Counted from the first letter of the stretch, positions 13,140 through 26,400 are shown. The stretch is 64,000 bases of DNA from Agelaius tricolor (GCA_023055355.1 JALJCS010000028.1:4216418-4280417); one strand, 5' to 3'. The notes: a model not told the origin generated them from the letters alone. Numbers and translations are program-made.

Positions 13140-15499
13140 GGACCTGAGAAAGCCCTTCTTGGTTGTGTTTTAAAATTAGGCTTCTGGATTAGTCTCAGTG
13201 ATTCAAGTGTAGAGCTGCTGTGTCCTGGTGTCCCTGTGGAGCTCTGCTTTAGTGTGGTACATTAATGCTGCCCTCCAGTTGTTCTGTGTGCAGCTCTGTG
13301 TCACAGAGATGTGGCTTTTGCCAGGACCCAGATGCTCTTAGGATAATTTGGAAGCATGAAGGCTATTTCTCTCCCCCTTACAGGAACTTCATGCTGCTAT
13401 CAAAGGGGATTAAAGCTGCCTTTAGTCGAAACTCCAGAAGATTTCAGGAGCACAAAACTGCTAGCCCTGCTGTGAATGCTCTGCACATGGCAGAAACCAG
13501 TGTGAAGTTTGATTATTTTGTCAATGAGAATCTCCTGTATTACAGAAATTGTCTTTCCCTCCCTTCTAGTCTTGAGCTTCCTTTCCTTTTTTCTTTCTAG
13601 CTTGGTGCTGCACAAGGCTTCCTTTTTCCTGTAGGAAGGAACAACTGGGTAATTGAAATGGAACACTAGTGAGGATTTTTTAATGTGAAAGTCAGCATTA
13701 ATTAGTCGGGTCAGGTGTAATTAGCTTCCTCATCTGTCACTGCTTCTCTCCAACTTGCCAATGACTTTCTTTCTTCTAGATGTCCCTGGAAAAGAGCTGT
13801 CTTGTGGGAGCTGCATGGGTGTTTTCCCTGGTTGAGGTGCAAGCGAATGACAATCCCTGTGGGGCTGTTGGGGCTTGAGCTGGATCTCGCTTGCAGGAAG
13901 CCTGTTTGCTTTGGAAATAGCAGAGGGAAGCCCAGCAAATCTATATGCCTACCCAAACCAGCTGAATCAGTGCCTCTTCTCTAAAGAAACAGACCCAGGG
14001 CTCCAAGGAGTGCTCTAATCCTCTGCCTCTTTCAACCTGGCGCAGGCTAAGCTTGCTCAGAAGTGAGGCAGAGCTTTAATGAAGGCTGCAGGATTAAGTT
14101 CTCTGTGTGTATCCTGGAGCTGAAAAAGTAATTGGGCTATGATTCAGTGCTGAGAGTCTCTGGATAGCATGAGAAGTGATGGAGGGAAAACAGGCCAGCC
14201 CTCAAGTGAAATTCAAGCAGAAAAAAAATGCATTTCAATCCCCTTCTGGATGATTTGAGGGTTTATCTTCCCCACCAGTTCAATTTGCCATGTTTTGGGT
14301 TGGATAGGCTGTCACCCTGATCCAGGCAGGGTCTGAGGAAGGTGGCAATGCCAGATGAGTGCCAAGGGCAGTGCTAAGTGTGCCATGTCTGGCTTTGGAG
14401 CTGAACCAGCTCTCCTGGAGGGGGTTCAGAGCTGTGGATGCAGGCAATATGTGCACCCTTTGTGCAGAGGGAGGCTGGCACTGCTGGGGACAGTGCAGGT
14501 GCCACCCACCCTGCCCATGCCTCTGTCCCAGAACAATTCCTTGATCCTTCCCTCAGTTCCCATGTGAGTGTGTACAGGGGCTTCTCCAGAAATTTCCGTG
14601 CTGGAGTTCACATCAGTACCAGAATTTGTGCCAGTCTGCAGCTAGAGTGTAACACATGTTGGTCACCAGACATTATAGGTGCCCACGTGTTACAAATTGG
14701 GGTTTGCAGTCCAGACCATGACAACTGATGAGCAAATCAGAGGGAGATACCTTAGAACTGATCCCATCCTTGAGTTGAGGATTTAGCTCTTGGTTAAGAA
14801 AGAAGATGCTGTAATCCCTTTTCTGCTGCCTTATTATTATGTTGCTCTCTCTCATTTCCCTTTCTTGTCACATGCAAGCTCTTCTGTCTCAGGATAAGAA
14901 TCTTTTCCCTCCTTCTCTTCAGTAACTCAATAAAATGGGAAATTATTATGGCTCTTTACCTCTCTTTCTAAAGAGAGAGCACATATCCTTTTTCAGATCT
15001 CACAGTAATTCCATTCCCCCAGCCAGTGGGAGAAAAGTCAGGGGTAGAGGGGAGGTAACTGCAGGTACACACCCAACCTGCCCAAGTGAGGTTACACCTG
15101 AGCTCCTGCAGCATCAGTCTACAGTAATGAAATAATTGTGGCTCTTTGCCTCTCTTTCTAAAGAGAGAACACATATCCTTTTTCAGATCTCACAGTAACT
15201 GCATTCCCCAGGCCAATGGGAGAAAAGTCAGGGGTAGAAGGAAGGTAACTGCAGGTACACACCCAACCTGCCCAAGTGAGGTTACACCTGAGCTCCTGCA
15301 GCATCAGTCTACACTAATGTGGAGTTCTAGCTTGGCTGTCCCTTACAGGCTGAAGGGAACAGTCCCTGGCAGCTGAGTGGTGGATGGGGGTCCCACACCA
15401 GCTATAGGAGCCCTATCTTCCTCTCCTTAGACCTGACAGTAGATTTCCCCCAGCTATTTATAGCAGTATTCATCTTCCCCATGAAATGTTCATGTTTGT
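13140..15499. other. Non-coding DNA with a tandem duplication
   Basis: No gene recognised. Apart from the 190-bp duplication at 14941-15320 it looks unique. Confidence 0.5.
14941..15320. repeat. Tandem duplication, two 190-bp units
   Basis: Unit 1 (14941-15130) and unit 2 (15131-15320) match with a constant offset of 190 bases, differing at a few percent of positions. Shared blocks include cctctctttctaaagagag and gcatcagtct. Confidence 0.95.
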
Positions 15500-15505
15500 G
15501 CACAC

Positions 15506-15888
15506 TGTGATGGTGTTCACAGGGGTCTGAGGATGAGGGAAGAGATGAGGATCTGACTCCATGTTTCAGAAGGCTTGATTTATTATTTTATGATATATAT
15601 TACATTAAAACTATACTAAAAGAATAGAAGAAAGGATTTCATCAGAAGGCTGGCTAAGAATAGAATAGGAAAGAATCATAACAAAGGCTTGTGGCTTTGA
15701 CAGAGAGTCCAAGACAGCTGGACTGTGATTGGCCATTAATTAGAAACAACCAACGTGGGCCAATCACAGATCCACCTGCTGCATTCCACAGCAGCAGATA
15801 ATCAATATTTACATTTTGTTCCTGAGGCCTCTCAGCTTTTCAGGAGAACAAATCCTAAGGAAAGGATTTTTCATAAAAGTTGTCTGCA
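15506..15888 (-). mobile_element. Solo LTR B1, 6-bp TSD
   Basis: Family B LTR, from tgtgatggtgttcacag to tgtctgca (the usual final tgaca is lost). Exact TSD gcacac at 15500-15505 and 15889-15894. AATAAA on the minus strand. Confidence 0.93.
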
Positions 15889-15894
15889 GCACAC

Positions 15895-16510
15895 TGAGCC
15901 AGAAGCGCACACACACCCTCACACCTGCACCCACACTTGCACACATCAACCCCTCTGAAAACTCACTGGATGCCTGGCAAAGGTGAGCACTGTGAGCTGG
16001 GGCTGACAAGGTGCTGTGTTTGGGGGTCTGGTTAGGAGGCAAAGCCATAAATAGCCAGGGGAAATCTATTGTCAGTTCTAAGGAGAGGAAGATAGCACTC
16101 CTTTGCATTTTGTATCTGGTAGCATGAACCATTCCTGGATGTGAGAGCCAGGTTAGCTAATTAAGTGTTCATGCTGCTGCAGGGTGAGCAACATACTGTG
16201 AATCCCTGCTGCAGTCTCCTTGCCTGGTGCTCCTGGAGCCATGCAGAGCCTTCCTCTGCCACAGCACTGGGCCCTGGCACTGTCACTTGAACCTCTCCCT
16301 CTCTGGTTCCTCTGCCAGGCAGAATGTGGGATGCCCCATGACAAGGTTGTTGTTTCAGTGGCTGCAGCAGATCTGTGGGGTTTGGAAGGAGCGATGCTTT
16401 CCTCCTGAGGGAACTGGAGTGTCCTGGCTCTGCTGCTGCGGGTCTGTGGATTCACAGCTGTGCCTGTGACACCACTGCTGGGTCTTGCTGACTGCTCTAT
16501 CTGTGTGCAG
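15895..16510 (+). other. Intron DNA before the first coding exon
   Basis: No feature besides the pyrimidine tract and acceptor ending at 16510. The non-coding first exon of DISP3 was not found upstream. Confidence 0.6.
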
Positions 16511-16519
16511 GTGCTGGAC

Positions 16520-17447
16520 ATGGACACAGAGGATGACCCATTGTTACAGGATGCCTGGCTAGAGGAGGAAGATGAAGATGTGGCCTTCAGCTCCCGGAAG
16601 AGGCGTGAGGGTGCTCTGTTGTGTGGGAAAAGCCCGTGCAGAGTCAGGCCCCTGTGTGTCACACTGCCTATGTCTGGCTTCTGGAATATTGTTGGCTGGG
16701 TGTTTACCAACCCCTACTGTGCTGGCTTCATCCTTTTCCTGGGCTGTGCCATCCCTGCTGTGCTTGCTGTCGTCATGTTCCTCCACTACCCCGCCCTGGA
16801 CATTGACATCTCCTACAACGCTTTCGAGATCCGCAACCACGAGTCCTCGCAGCGCTTCGACGCCCTCGCCTTGGCCCTCAAATCCCAGTTTGGCTCCTGG
16901 GGGAGGAACCGCCGGGACCTGGCTGACTTTACCTCAGAAACCCTGCAGAGGCTCATCTTTGAGCAGCTCCAGCAGCTCCACCTCAACGCCTCCCACCTCG
17001 GGGTGAGCGCGCGGGTGAGGCGCAGCCCCGCGGAGGGCAGGGGGAGCTCCCTGCAGCCCCAGCCCCACCCCAGCACAGCAAACCAGAGCTCCAGAGTTGG
17101 GAGGGGAGCCCCACGCTGGGACTACTCCAGCACCTACATCAGTGCTAACACACAGACTCACGCTCACTGGCGCATTGAGCTCATTTTCCTGGCTCGGGGC
17201 GACTCTGAGAACAACATCTTCACCACGGAGCGCCTGGTCACCATCCACGAGGTGGAGCGCAAGATCATGGACCACCCTCGCTTCCGTGAATTCTGCTGGA
17301 AGCCCCATGAGGTCCTGAAGGACCTGCCCCTGGGTTCTTACTCCTACTGCTCCCCTCCCAGCTCCCTCATGACCTACTTCTTCCCCACTGAGAGAGGAGG
17401 GAAGATTTACTACGATGGCATGGGACAAGACCTTGCTGACATCCAAG
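16520..17447 (+). CDS. DISP3: DISP3 coding exon 1 (start codon, TM1, first loop)
   Basis: Residues 1-309. The acceptor ends at 16510 (tgtgtgcag), leaving 9 bases of 5' UTR before ATG at 16520. The start context is good (G at -3, G at +4) and gives the family N-terminus MDTEDDPLL. An upstream in-frame ATG at 16460 lies in the intron. TM1 reads [20 protein letters not shown]. The loop carries N-glycosylation motifs at N156 (NAS) and N188 (NQS), and a furin-type RVRR at residues 165-168. The donor is gtgagc at 17448, phase 1. Confidence 0.95.
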
Positions 17448-20400
17448 GTGAGCTGAGGGCCACAGGCAGGGGCTGGCATGCTCAAGGAATGCCTCTCCTC
17501 AGGTTCTGTCAGGACCCAGGACATCCCTCTGGCTGTCCAGGATGGCCAAGACCCCTGCCAGGGGGCTCAGAGACCCTGGCACAGAGCCCAAGATGCCCCT
17601 GTGGGTTTGATTATGACCTGTGGAGCAAGTTACCAACCTTATATGAAGATCTGCAAGCCATGACAAATTAAGTAGAATGATAGTGAATTTATCACAAGGT
17701 GAAAAAGTAGATTTTGGGGTTTTTAGAATGGGGATCCAGGAGGGCAAGATGGAGGGATCTGGGCATGTCCAGCCTTTCTCCTTCTTCTTCTTGGCCTCCA
17801 TCTTCTGCTGTGATGGTGGCACTTACAGATTGGTTTAGAGTAGAAGCTCACTGTCTGACACAGGTGATAGGTATTGGACAGTAATTGTAAACATTGTACA
17901 TGTAGTTTTTAGTATAAAGACATAACCACAAGACCACCCCAGGGGCAGGCAGAGTGCCTGGAACTGTCCTGCTGAGTGGAACTCAGCAGGGCAGGAGAAA
18001 GAATTTTCCAGATAAGATACAATAAACAACCTTGAGACTGAGAAATGAAGAGCCCTGACTCCTTCTTCAAGCACGGGGCTGGGAAAAGAGACTTTGGAAC
18101 TTTTCTCGGGGTCATTCTGAGCAGCTAAAGATCCCAACAAGGTTCAGGCAGTCAATGGTGTGCAGCTAAGAGGAGTGGCTTCCTTGTATGGAGAGGAAGA
18201 TGCTGCTGGGCTGTGCCTTGAGGAATTGTCTTTTCCGCACCAGGGCCCCTTTTTCAACCCTTCAACTCCAGTCACAGGTCACACAGACCCCCACAGGCAA
18301 GTGAGAGGGACAAGTGAAGGGGTGTCCTGCATGGTACAGATGTCTTCTACTGACCCTTGTCCCCTGTAGATGACTGTGGTTCACTGGAGCAATACCAGGA
18401 GCTTGAAAAAACAGATAGGGATGAGCTTCCCTACACGACAGAGCAGATTAAAGAGGTCTGTGGGCTGTTCTGGCAGCTTGTGAGTCACCAGCTGGAAAGG
18501 TTCCTATAAGGAGAGGAGGAAAAAGGCCCTGCCTCCTCCTCCCAGCTCTGTACCTTGTGCTGTGCACCTCTAGTAGAACAGAGGCTCTGGGTGGTGACAA
18601 AGAGGTGACTCATGAGGAGTCTGTGGGTGTGCTGTGGCTGTGGGATGTACCCTCCATCTGTCTCCCGAGCCAGGCTGCAGAGGGTCGCTGTCCAGGAGCC
18701 ATGCAGGGAACAAGCAAAGGATTAAGTCCATCTGCTCCAGTAACGGTTCTGCTACCAAAACAGGAAAGAGCACAGGTCCTGGTCTTTCTGGTCCAAACTC
18801 TAGGGAACTGGATTTTGGGAATAGATAGGCAGCGTCTCTTAGTCAGAACTAGCTGAGTGCCTCCATCTCTGCAACCCTCACACCATCAGATAGCAGAGGT
18901 GCCAGGTCACAGCAGAGCCAGGACTCCTCTTCCATGGGCATTGCTTAGTTCTTGTGCTTCCAGGTGTAATGGAGAAAATATTGTCCCAGTGTAAGAGAAG
19001 GAAGAGCGTGCAGCAGTGGGGGTGTTGATCAGGATGGTGTTGGCTGGGGGTGCTGTAGTTCAGGTCAGTCACGTGGAAGATGTGTCCCTGATGAGGCAGT
19101 AACACAGGCAGTCACAGAACAGAAGTGGGATGTGAGTCTTTGCAATCCACGTTTTCCTGGCCCTCCTTGCTCTCTGGAAGGCAGCAGCAGTCAGCATTGC
19201 TCTGAGGAAGGACAAGATGACTCCCAGCTTCCCCGTGGCACACTGCATCCCGTGCTCTCTGGAAGGCAGCAGCAGTCAGCACTGCTCTGAGGAAGGACAG
19301 GATGACCCCCAGTTTCCCCGTGGCACACTGGATCCCGTGCCTTGCTGAGACAATCAAGCAGCACCTAACAAAAGTGGCACTGCTTTCTCCTGCAGGGTCC
19401 CTGGAGCTGGCCATGACCCACCCCGAATTCTACTGGTATGTGGATGAGGGCTTGTCTGCTGAGAACAAGAAGAGCTCCCTGCTGAGGAGTGAGATCCTCT
19501 TCGGGGCCCCACTGCCCAACTACTACTCGGTGGAGGATCGCTGGGAGGAGCAGCGCCGCAAGTTCCAGAACTTTGTCATCACCTACGTGGCCATGCTGGC
19601 CAAGCAGTCCACGAGGTGAGGGGAGGCTGTGGGCAGGGCAGGTGGGAGTGCACAAGAGCAGGGAAGGGCTCAGGATGGAACAGACCTTGCAGGGTAAAAG
19701 CTCTGTCTTGTGTTTGTGGGGTTCCCAGATGAAGGGGGGAACGATGCACCTGACTCCATGTTCTTAGAAGGATAATTTATTATTTTATGATACTATATTA
19801 TACTAAACTGTTATAGTAATCTCCTCAAGCTAGGTCTAATAAGCTTTTGGAGGTCTGTAATACACCCAAGATAGCTCAGCACCCTTGGAGGCATAAAATC
19901 AGCAGGATGGCTTTTGTTGCAGTGTTAGAAACAAAAAGGTTTCATGAAAGGCAAAATAACAAACAGAGAAAAGCCAAGCCAGGCACCAGAGGTTCTTGTT
20001 GCTGGTAAAACACCTTACAAAAGTGATTAGTTTCTTTGTTCACTTCTTTTTTTATTAAATTGCAGAGGTGGGACTTTCTGGCTTCTGTTTAATTAGCTAT
20101 CCTTAAGTTTGAGGTGAGGTCTCTTAGACTTATGAAGTAGCTTTTTCACTTAATTGAGAAGAGAAATTTTTGGGCTTTTTTTATTTTTGAGGAGACAAAA
20201 GATAGTTTTGTCACTCTATCAACAAGAGGCACACTCCTATACTAAACTATACTAAAGAATACAGAAAGGATACTTACAGAAGGCTAAAAAGATAATAATG
20301 AAAACTTCTGACTCTTTCCAGAGCCTGGACACAACTTGGCCTGATTGGCCATTAAGTCAAAACAATTCACATGAAACCAATGAAACAAACACCTGTGGAT

Positions 20401-23400
20401 AAACAATGTCCAAACACATTCCAAAGCAGCAAAACACAGGAGAAGCAAATCGGATAATTATTGTTCTCCTTTTTCCCTGAGGCTTCTCAGCTTCCCAGGA
20501 GCAACATCTTGGGCAAGGGGATTTTTCCAGAAAATATGAATGTGACAGCTCTGCCTTAAAGTTCACACCAGGGCAGAAGTGCCTATTCTGTTCTATTCTA
20601 TTCTATTCTATTCTATTCTATTCTATTCTGTTCTGTTCTGTTCTGTTCTGTTCTATTCTATTCTATTCTGTTCTGTTCTAGTCTATTCTATTCTATTCTG
20701 TTCTCTGATAGCCATGTTCCATTTGGCTTCACTGGGAAGGCACCAGGCACAGAAGGCTTGACATGCTAGCCTGGACTGCTGGTCAGGCTTGAACAGTGGC
20801 CATGGCATAATGCTCCAGATGAAAAAGCATCTCCATTGAAATGGGCTCAGCCACAGAGCTGTGAATGATGGTGGGGAGTATATGGCAGAAAACTACTCAT
20901 ATGCTTCCCTTTACTGCCACTTCCACATGCCAGAGACACCAACAGAGACAATGAAAAGGGGACAAAGTTTGAATCTACTGCCTGTCTTTCCACTGAGAGC
21001 TTGTCTGGCATAGGATCTTTTTGCTTCTGTCTTACAAATCCACTTCCACTAGCTCAAACAGAACTTTCTTCCTGCTCTGAATTTGGCCACTACTGGTGTG
21101 ATGCAGGGGATGAAAGTCTTTACTCAAGGCTGCTCAACCTGTGGATCAAATTCTGCTTTTTGTACAGAGAGGTGGGGAAGGGAGTCTCAGGGCAGGATAA
21201 GTTTCAGGAAGTGCAGGCTTTTTTCACTGCCAGGTTCTTGGTTGAACAGAGCTTTGCTCAGTGCTTGTGAGAGAGAGAGATGATAAAATAGAGCTAAAAG
21301 AGCATTCCAGTACTCAGGCAGGTGACAGAAGGCTGTGTGTCCCAGTCTCTGTGCCTTCTTAGACTCCAGCTTCCTGCTGCCCTGAGTCTTGGTGCTTCCC
21401 AGAGTGAAGGGATGCTGATCTTCAAAAGCAGGTTGGAGTGCAGGCAGCCACAGAGCATTCTCAGCAATGGGCTGGGAAAGCAGATTGTGATTCTGACAAG
21501 CCAAAAAGGAATTGAGGCCAAGGCTCAGTTCCAAAGCTCAGATCCCTGATAGCTTCCTGTGGTGCAGCATTATTGTAGTCCTGGTTAAATTATGTTGGAT
21601 TATTTTTGCTCTGAGCCTGCTTCCAGAGGCAGAACCTGGTAAATCATATAATTTCTGATTAATCTCTCCCTCTGCCTGCATCCACAGTGCTAATATAATA
21701 AGCAATGATTAGGATTCCAGATGGAATTGGCTTTGAAGGCTCCAGGAACTGTCTATTAGTACCTAAGACCCACCATGCAGTGGAGCAGTTTTAAAAATAT
21801 TAGACCTCCTCTTTATTTTTTTCCCTTCCCTGTATGAATTTCACCTCCAGAAGCAGCTTTGTTCAACCTGCTCTCAGTGCTCTGTTTTCTCAGAGAACTG
21901 CCAGGTTATTAGAGCAGTGACCTCCTTTGGCTGTGGAGGAGCTACTGTGCTTCAAACCACCTGGCTCTGCTCCTTTTGTGCTCAACTATTCCTCTTCTTT
22001 CATATCTCCCCACCCCAGCAAAGTCCAGGTGCTGTATGGAGGGACAGATCTGTTTGACTATGAAGTGAGGAGGACTTTCAACAATGACATGTTGCTGGCC
22101 TTCATCAGCAGTAGCTGCATCGCTGTCCTGGTCTACATCCTCACCTCCTGCTCAGGTATGCTGGAGTCACCTGTTCTAACACAAATCCAAATGTGCCCTG
22201 GCTCTCTGTGTTGAGGCTGAGGAGAGGCTGATGCCCTGGCACCAGTGTGGCACTGCAGCATGCAGAAGGGCAAGTCTGATTCTCCAGAGCAGAGATTTAT
22301 GGGCAGGGTGAGGGAAAGACTCACAGGAGGTCAGGAATGAGATGCAAATGCCAGTCTTGGTAACACTGGCATAACTTTGATGTGATTTTTTGCATGAGCC
22401 TCGTGGGAAGGAGTCTGCAAGCAGTACTCCTGCAGCCCTGAACTGTTCTCTGTCTCCAACACACTCATGGGAACCAGTATCCCAAAGGGGCAGATGGGAG
22501 GTGTTTGTTATGCTAGGGGTGGCCAGAGATATTATTTTTTTTCCGTGTTTCTTTTCTGCTGTAGTGTTTCTGTCATTCTTTGGCATTGCCAGCATTGGGC
22601 TGAGCTGCCTGGTGGCTCTGTTCCTCTACCATGTGGTGTTTGGGATCCAGTATCTGGGTATACTCAATGGTGTGGCTGCCTTTGTCATCGTGGGGATTGG
22701 TAAGCTCATCTTTACTCAAAGCCTTCAGTGCTTCACCTGTGCTGCCTTGCCCTGCCTTCTGTCTGCAGGAGAGAAGAAGGTGATGGTGGCAAATGCAGAT
22801 TGAATTTTCAGGCCCTTTTCTGTTACCTATAAATTTAATATTTGCAGTTCAAATATCAAGGGGTGTGAAAAACGCCAATCACTTGTTTTTAAAATTTTTA
22901 AAGTTTCATAGTAATAAAATGGTTAGAAAAATAGTAATACAATTAGAGTAATAACAATTTGGACAAATTGAATTAGGACAATATGGGACAATAAATACAA
23001 AGAGTTATAGACATCTGGGTACCTCTTTCTGGGCAGCACAAGCCCAAGAAAGGACCCACGTTAACAGAGGATTAGCCCTTAAAAGCAACAGCCTGTTGCA
23101 TATTCATACACCTCATCCATGACGCATAAATTCCATTCAAACACAGGATTCTGTCTGGGCAGTGTCAGCTTCTTCCTCTGAATCCTGACAGTGCCTTCAA
23201 GGTGGGAAGAAGTTCGTTTCTGCTGATAATGGAGCAATAAATTCTTTTTCTCTGAAAGATTCAGGTGTCCTGTGGCTGCTGTCTTGCTGCGAGTCCTTTC
23301 TTTAAAAAAAGTATCTTACATAACAGAGTTTCTATTTTAACATTTTGTTATAACCTAAAACTATATTTAACACAGTACTTAAGAGAATTAATACAGCATT

Positions 23401-26400
23401 ACCTTCTAACACAACACATATCATATTCATTTTAACATTTGCGAAAAGCCAATCATAGAATGCATGCATTTTTCACAAGGGGGAAATCAGATTTTCAGCA
23501 GGTGTCACCTCTGTGAGCAGAGTACCAACATCTCTGCTGTCTTTTTCCAGGAGTTGATGATGTCTTTGTTTTCATCAACACCTACCGCCAAGCCACGCAC
23601 CTCAAGGACCTGCGACTGCGCATGATCCACACGATCCAGACAGCAGGGAAAGCCACCTTCTTCACCTCCCTGACCACAGCTGCAGCTTATGCTGCCAACA
23701 TCTTCTCTCAGGTACCCTGTACCTTTGGAATTTGGGGTTTCAATGTCTGCCAAAGGGCCTAATTGATCAGGAAGCTGACAACACCATCTGTCCTCTCCTT
23801 GAGCACAGTGGGCTGCCAGAGCTGCTTCTCACAGGGCTGTCTCTTACTTGCTGTTAAAGTAGTGGATTGTCCAAGGAAATACTTCTGTGCTGTCACAGTG
23901 CAGCTGGTCTGTAGCTGGACAAGGTAAATCTGGCCATAACAGAAATCCAATTTGGTCAGCCTGGTTCATTCTAGAAAAGAAATAAAACAAGTCCTTGAAT
24001 GAGCAATCATTGGTTAGATTTGAACTCAAACAGAGATCTGTCTAAACAGGTCAACCCCTGTGGCAGGGAGGAATGATGGGGAGGACTCCATCTTATCAGA
24101 AGGCTAATTAATTACTTTATTATAATATATTATTCTATACTATATTACATTACATCTAAACTGAATCTGCCAAGCACTCAACTGAATTCCACTGATTCAC
24201 ACCTAGCCCTGATAAGCCAAGGAAACAAAACCCCATCACTGTGGGTAAGCAATCCCCATATTGCATTCTACTTTGGCACAAATACAGGCACAGCAAATGA
24301 TAAGAATTGTTTTTCTTTTCTCTGATGTTCAGACAATGTGAAACCCAGAAATAATTCTTGGGAAGAATTGTGCCTTGCTTTTCTCTGTGAAGAGAAACGT
24401 GGTGACAGAGATCTCATCCAATCACATTCCTTCTAGAATGCAGACATACCACTGGTCAAGGAGCTGGGGCAGTGTTAAGACCCAGACCAATCTTGTCTAA
24501 CCCTGGGAGTTTTAAACCCCCTATATAAGGAAGTTTCCATAATAAACCATTGCTGTTGTCACATGGATCTCGGAGAGTCTGTGTTGTCTCTGTCTCCAGC
24601 CAACGACCCCACGTAACACTGGGGTCAAACAGGCTCTGTTTCAGTGCTTTACCTACCAGGTTTGCTGATTTTCATGGCTGAGGTCAGTGTGTGTTATTCT
24701 CAGGCTCCCCCAGACATCTCTTCCTTGCCTGCTGTCTCTTCAGCAATCCTGCCCCAGCTGATCCCTGTCACTGATGGTGGAGACAGGAATGTGACGTACA
24801 CACACTGAAGTTCATGAGGCAACAGCCAACCTTTGTTGAAGCACACCCTCTTTTATAGGGGCCTTGAATATCCCGTGCTTACAGAGAGGATTGGACAAAG
24901 GTCTTAACTCTGCCCAGCTAACTGGCCAATGATATGGGTGCATTCCTGATTCAAAGGGACTGGATGGGGTCCCCTTGTTTGAACTTGAATTTAGCCTATC
25001 AGTATTGTGTCCAGGGACTTGTTTGCTTCACTTCTCTACCAAGCTAGGCTGGTTGAGTAAGTGTCTGTCATGGCCAAATTATTTGTGCAGCTATAGACCA
25101 GCTATAACCTTCACAGATCCCAATCCCATGTTCTCTCTCTTCCATGTAGATCCCAGCTGTGCATGACTTTGGACTCTTCATGTCCCTGATTGTGTCCTGC
25201 TGCTGGGTAGCTGTGCTCTTCACCATGCCAGCTGCTCTTGGAATATGGACCCTCTATGTGTCCCCATTAGAGAGCTCCTGCCAAGCCAGGTGAGCCCTGG
25301 AGCCTGTGGGTGAGAAGCTGTGGAATTCACAGTCAAGGAGGTTTGCAAATTCCTTCCCTATCATCTCAGTTTATCCTCATTCCCCTCAGGCAGCTTGGCT
25401 TTGGCTCTGACAGAAGGGAAATTTAAGTTCTGCCATTCCAGATTCGAGCAAAATGGAAGGGTCAAGTCCCAGTCTCATTCTCTCTCAGTCAGTTCTCTTG
25501 GTTGAATGCTATGGAGTGAGTATTGGACCATTTGTTTCCATTTGACCATTTGACAGCTAAACCTTCACGTGGTGGAGATGCAAGCCCTGCAAGGCAGACA
25601 GGTCCCCACTGCTCCTGCCAGTGAGCACCAGCAGGACATGGAGATTTGTGTTTGAAAGTCAGCACATTTCCTTTTCCCCTGCTCTTCAGCACTGCAGGTG
25701 ACCTGGAATGATTTTATTAATTAGCAGGGACATGAACTGCTGAAACTCCCATCACTCAGCACCCAGGGTCCAGGCTCAGCCCTGCTCTGTGCATCCAGCC
25801 CAGCCCCTGCCCTCTCAGCACTTAGCAATGGAATTTGCTCCTGGCAGCCCCTGTTGTCTTCCCAAGCAATTGGAGCAGGTTGTTCCTGTGCTCCTTGCCA
25901 CTGAAGGAGCCCACTGGTAACTCCCCACAGGGTGTGTGGCTTTAAACTCTTGCCTTTGTCTCCTTTCCTGCTTCAATCCAGCTGCAGTCAGAAGTGCACC
26001 AAAAAGAGTGCCTTGCACCTGGCTGAAGATCTCTTCATTGCCTCAGCAGCCCCCTCCAGAGCAGGCAGAGAGACCCTTCCCTACCTTGATGATGACATCC
26101 CACTGCTCAGCGTGGAGGAGGAGCCTGGTAAGTGTTTTCTGTGTGTGCCTTTAGGGGATCACACTGCCCTCTTCATCCTGCAGTTCTCCCTGCCCCTGAC
26201 ACTGGTCCTTGCCTCAGTTCCCTGAACTGTAAGCTGGAGATGGTGTCATCATGGGAAGGTGTAGGAGTCAGGACTCAACATTCTTTGTAAGTTTGCTTTG
26301 AGATCTTCAGTGGGTGTCAATGCATGCTTTCTTAACTGGTTTGCTGATTCTCTTGGGTCCACTGTGGTGTGCTTTCTGTCTGGAATCACTGATTGTGATG

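Noticed and set aside
14941..15320. CRISPR-like or satellite array
   Set aside because: Only two units, 190 bp each, without spacers; a simple tandem duplication in a vertebrate genome.
16153..16710. 185-residue minus-strand open frame
   Set aside because: Shadow of the DISP3 first coding exon and its intron; no recognisable protein.
17000..17020. Cryptic donor sites inside coding exon 1 (gg|gtgagc, cgg|gtgagg)
   Set aside because: Good local matches, but using them would remove conserved loop sequence and no matching acceptor is evident.
16934..17524. 196-residue minus-strand open frame
   Set aside because: Opposite strand of GC-rich DISP3 coding sequence; a chance frame.
16460..17671. 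403-residue + strand open frame as the true start and end of DISP3 exon
   Set aside because: It runs through the acceptor at 16510 and past the donor at 17448 into intron and LTR G1. The family N-terminus starts at 16520.
24618..24640. Primer-binding site after LTR I (ctggggtcaaac), implying a longer provirus
   Set aside because: No gag-like sequence follows and unrelated sequence resumes; the match to a tRNA end is too short to claim.
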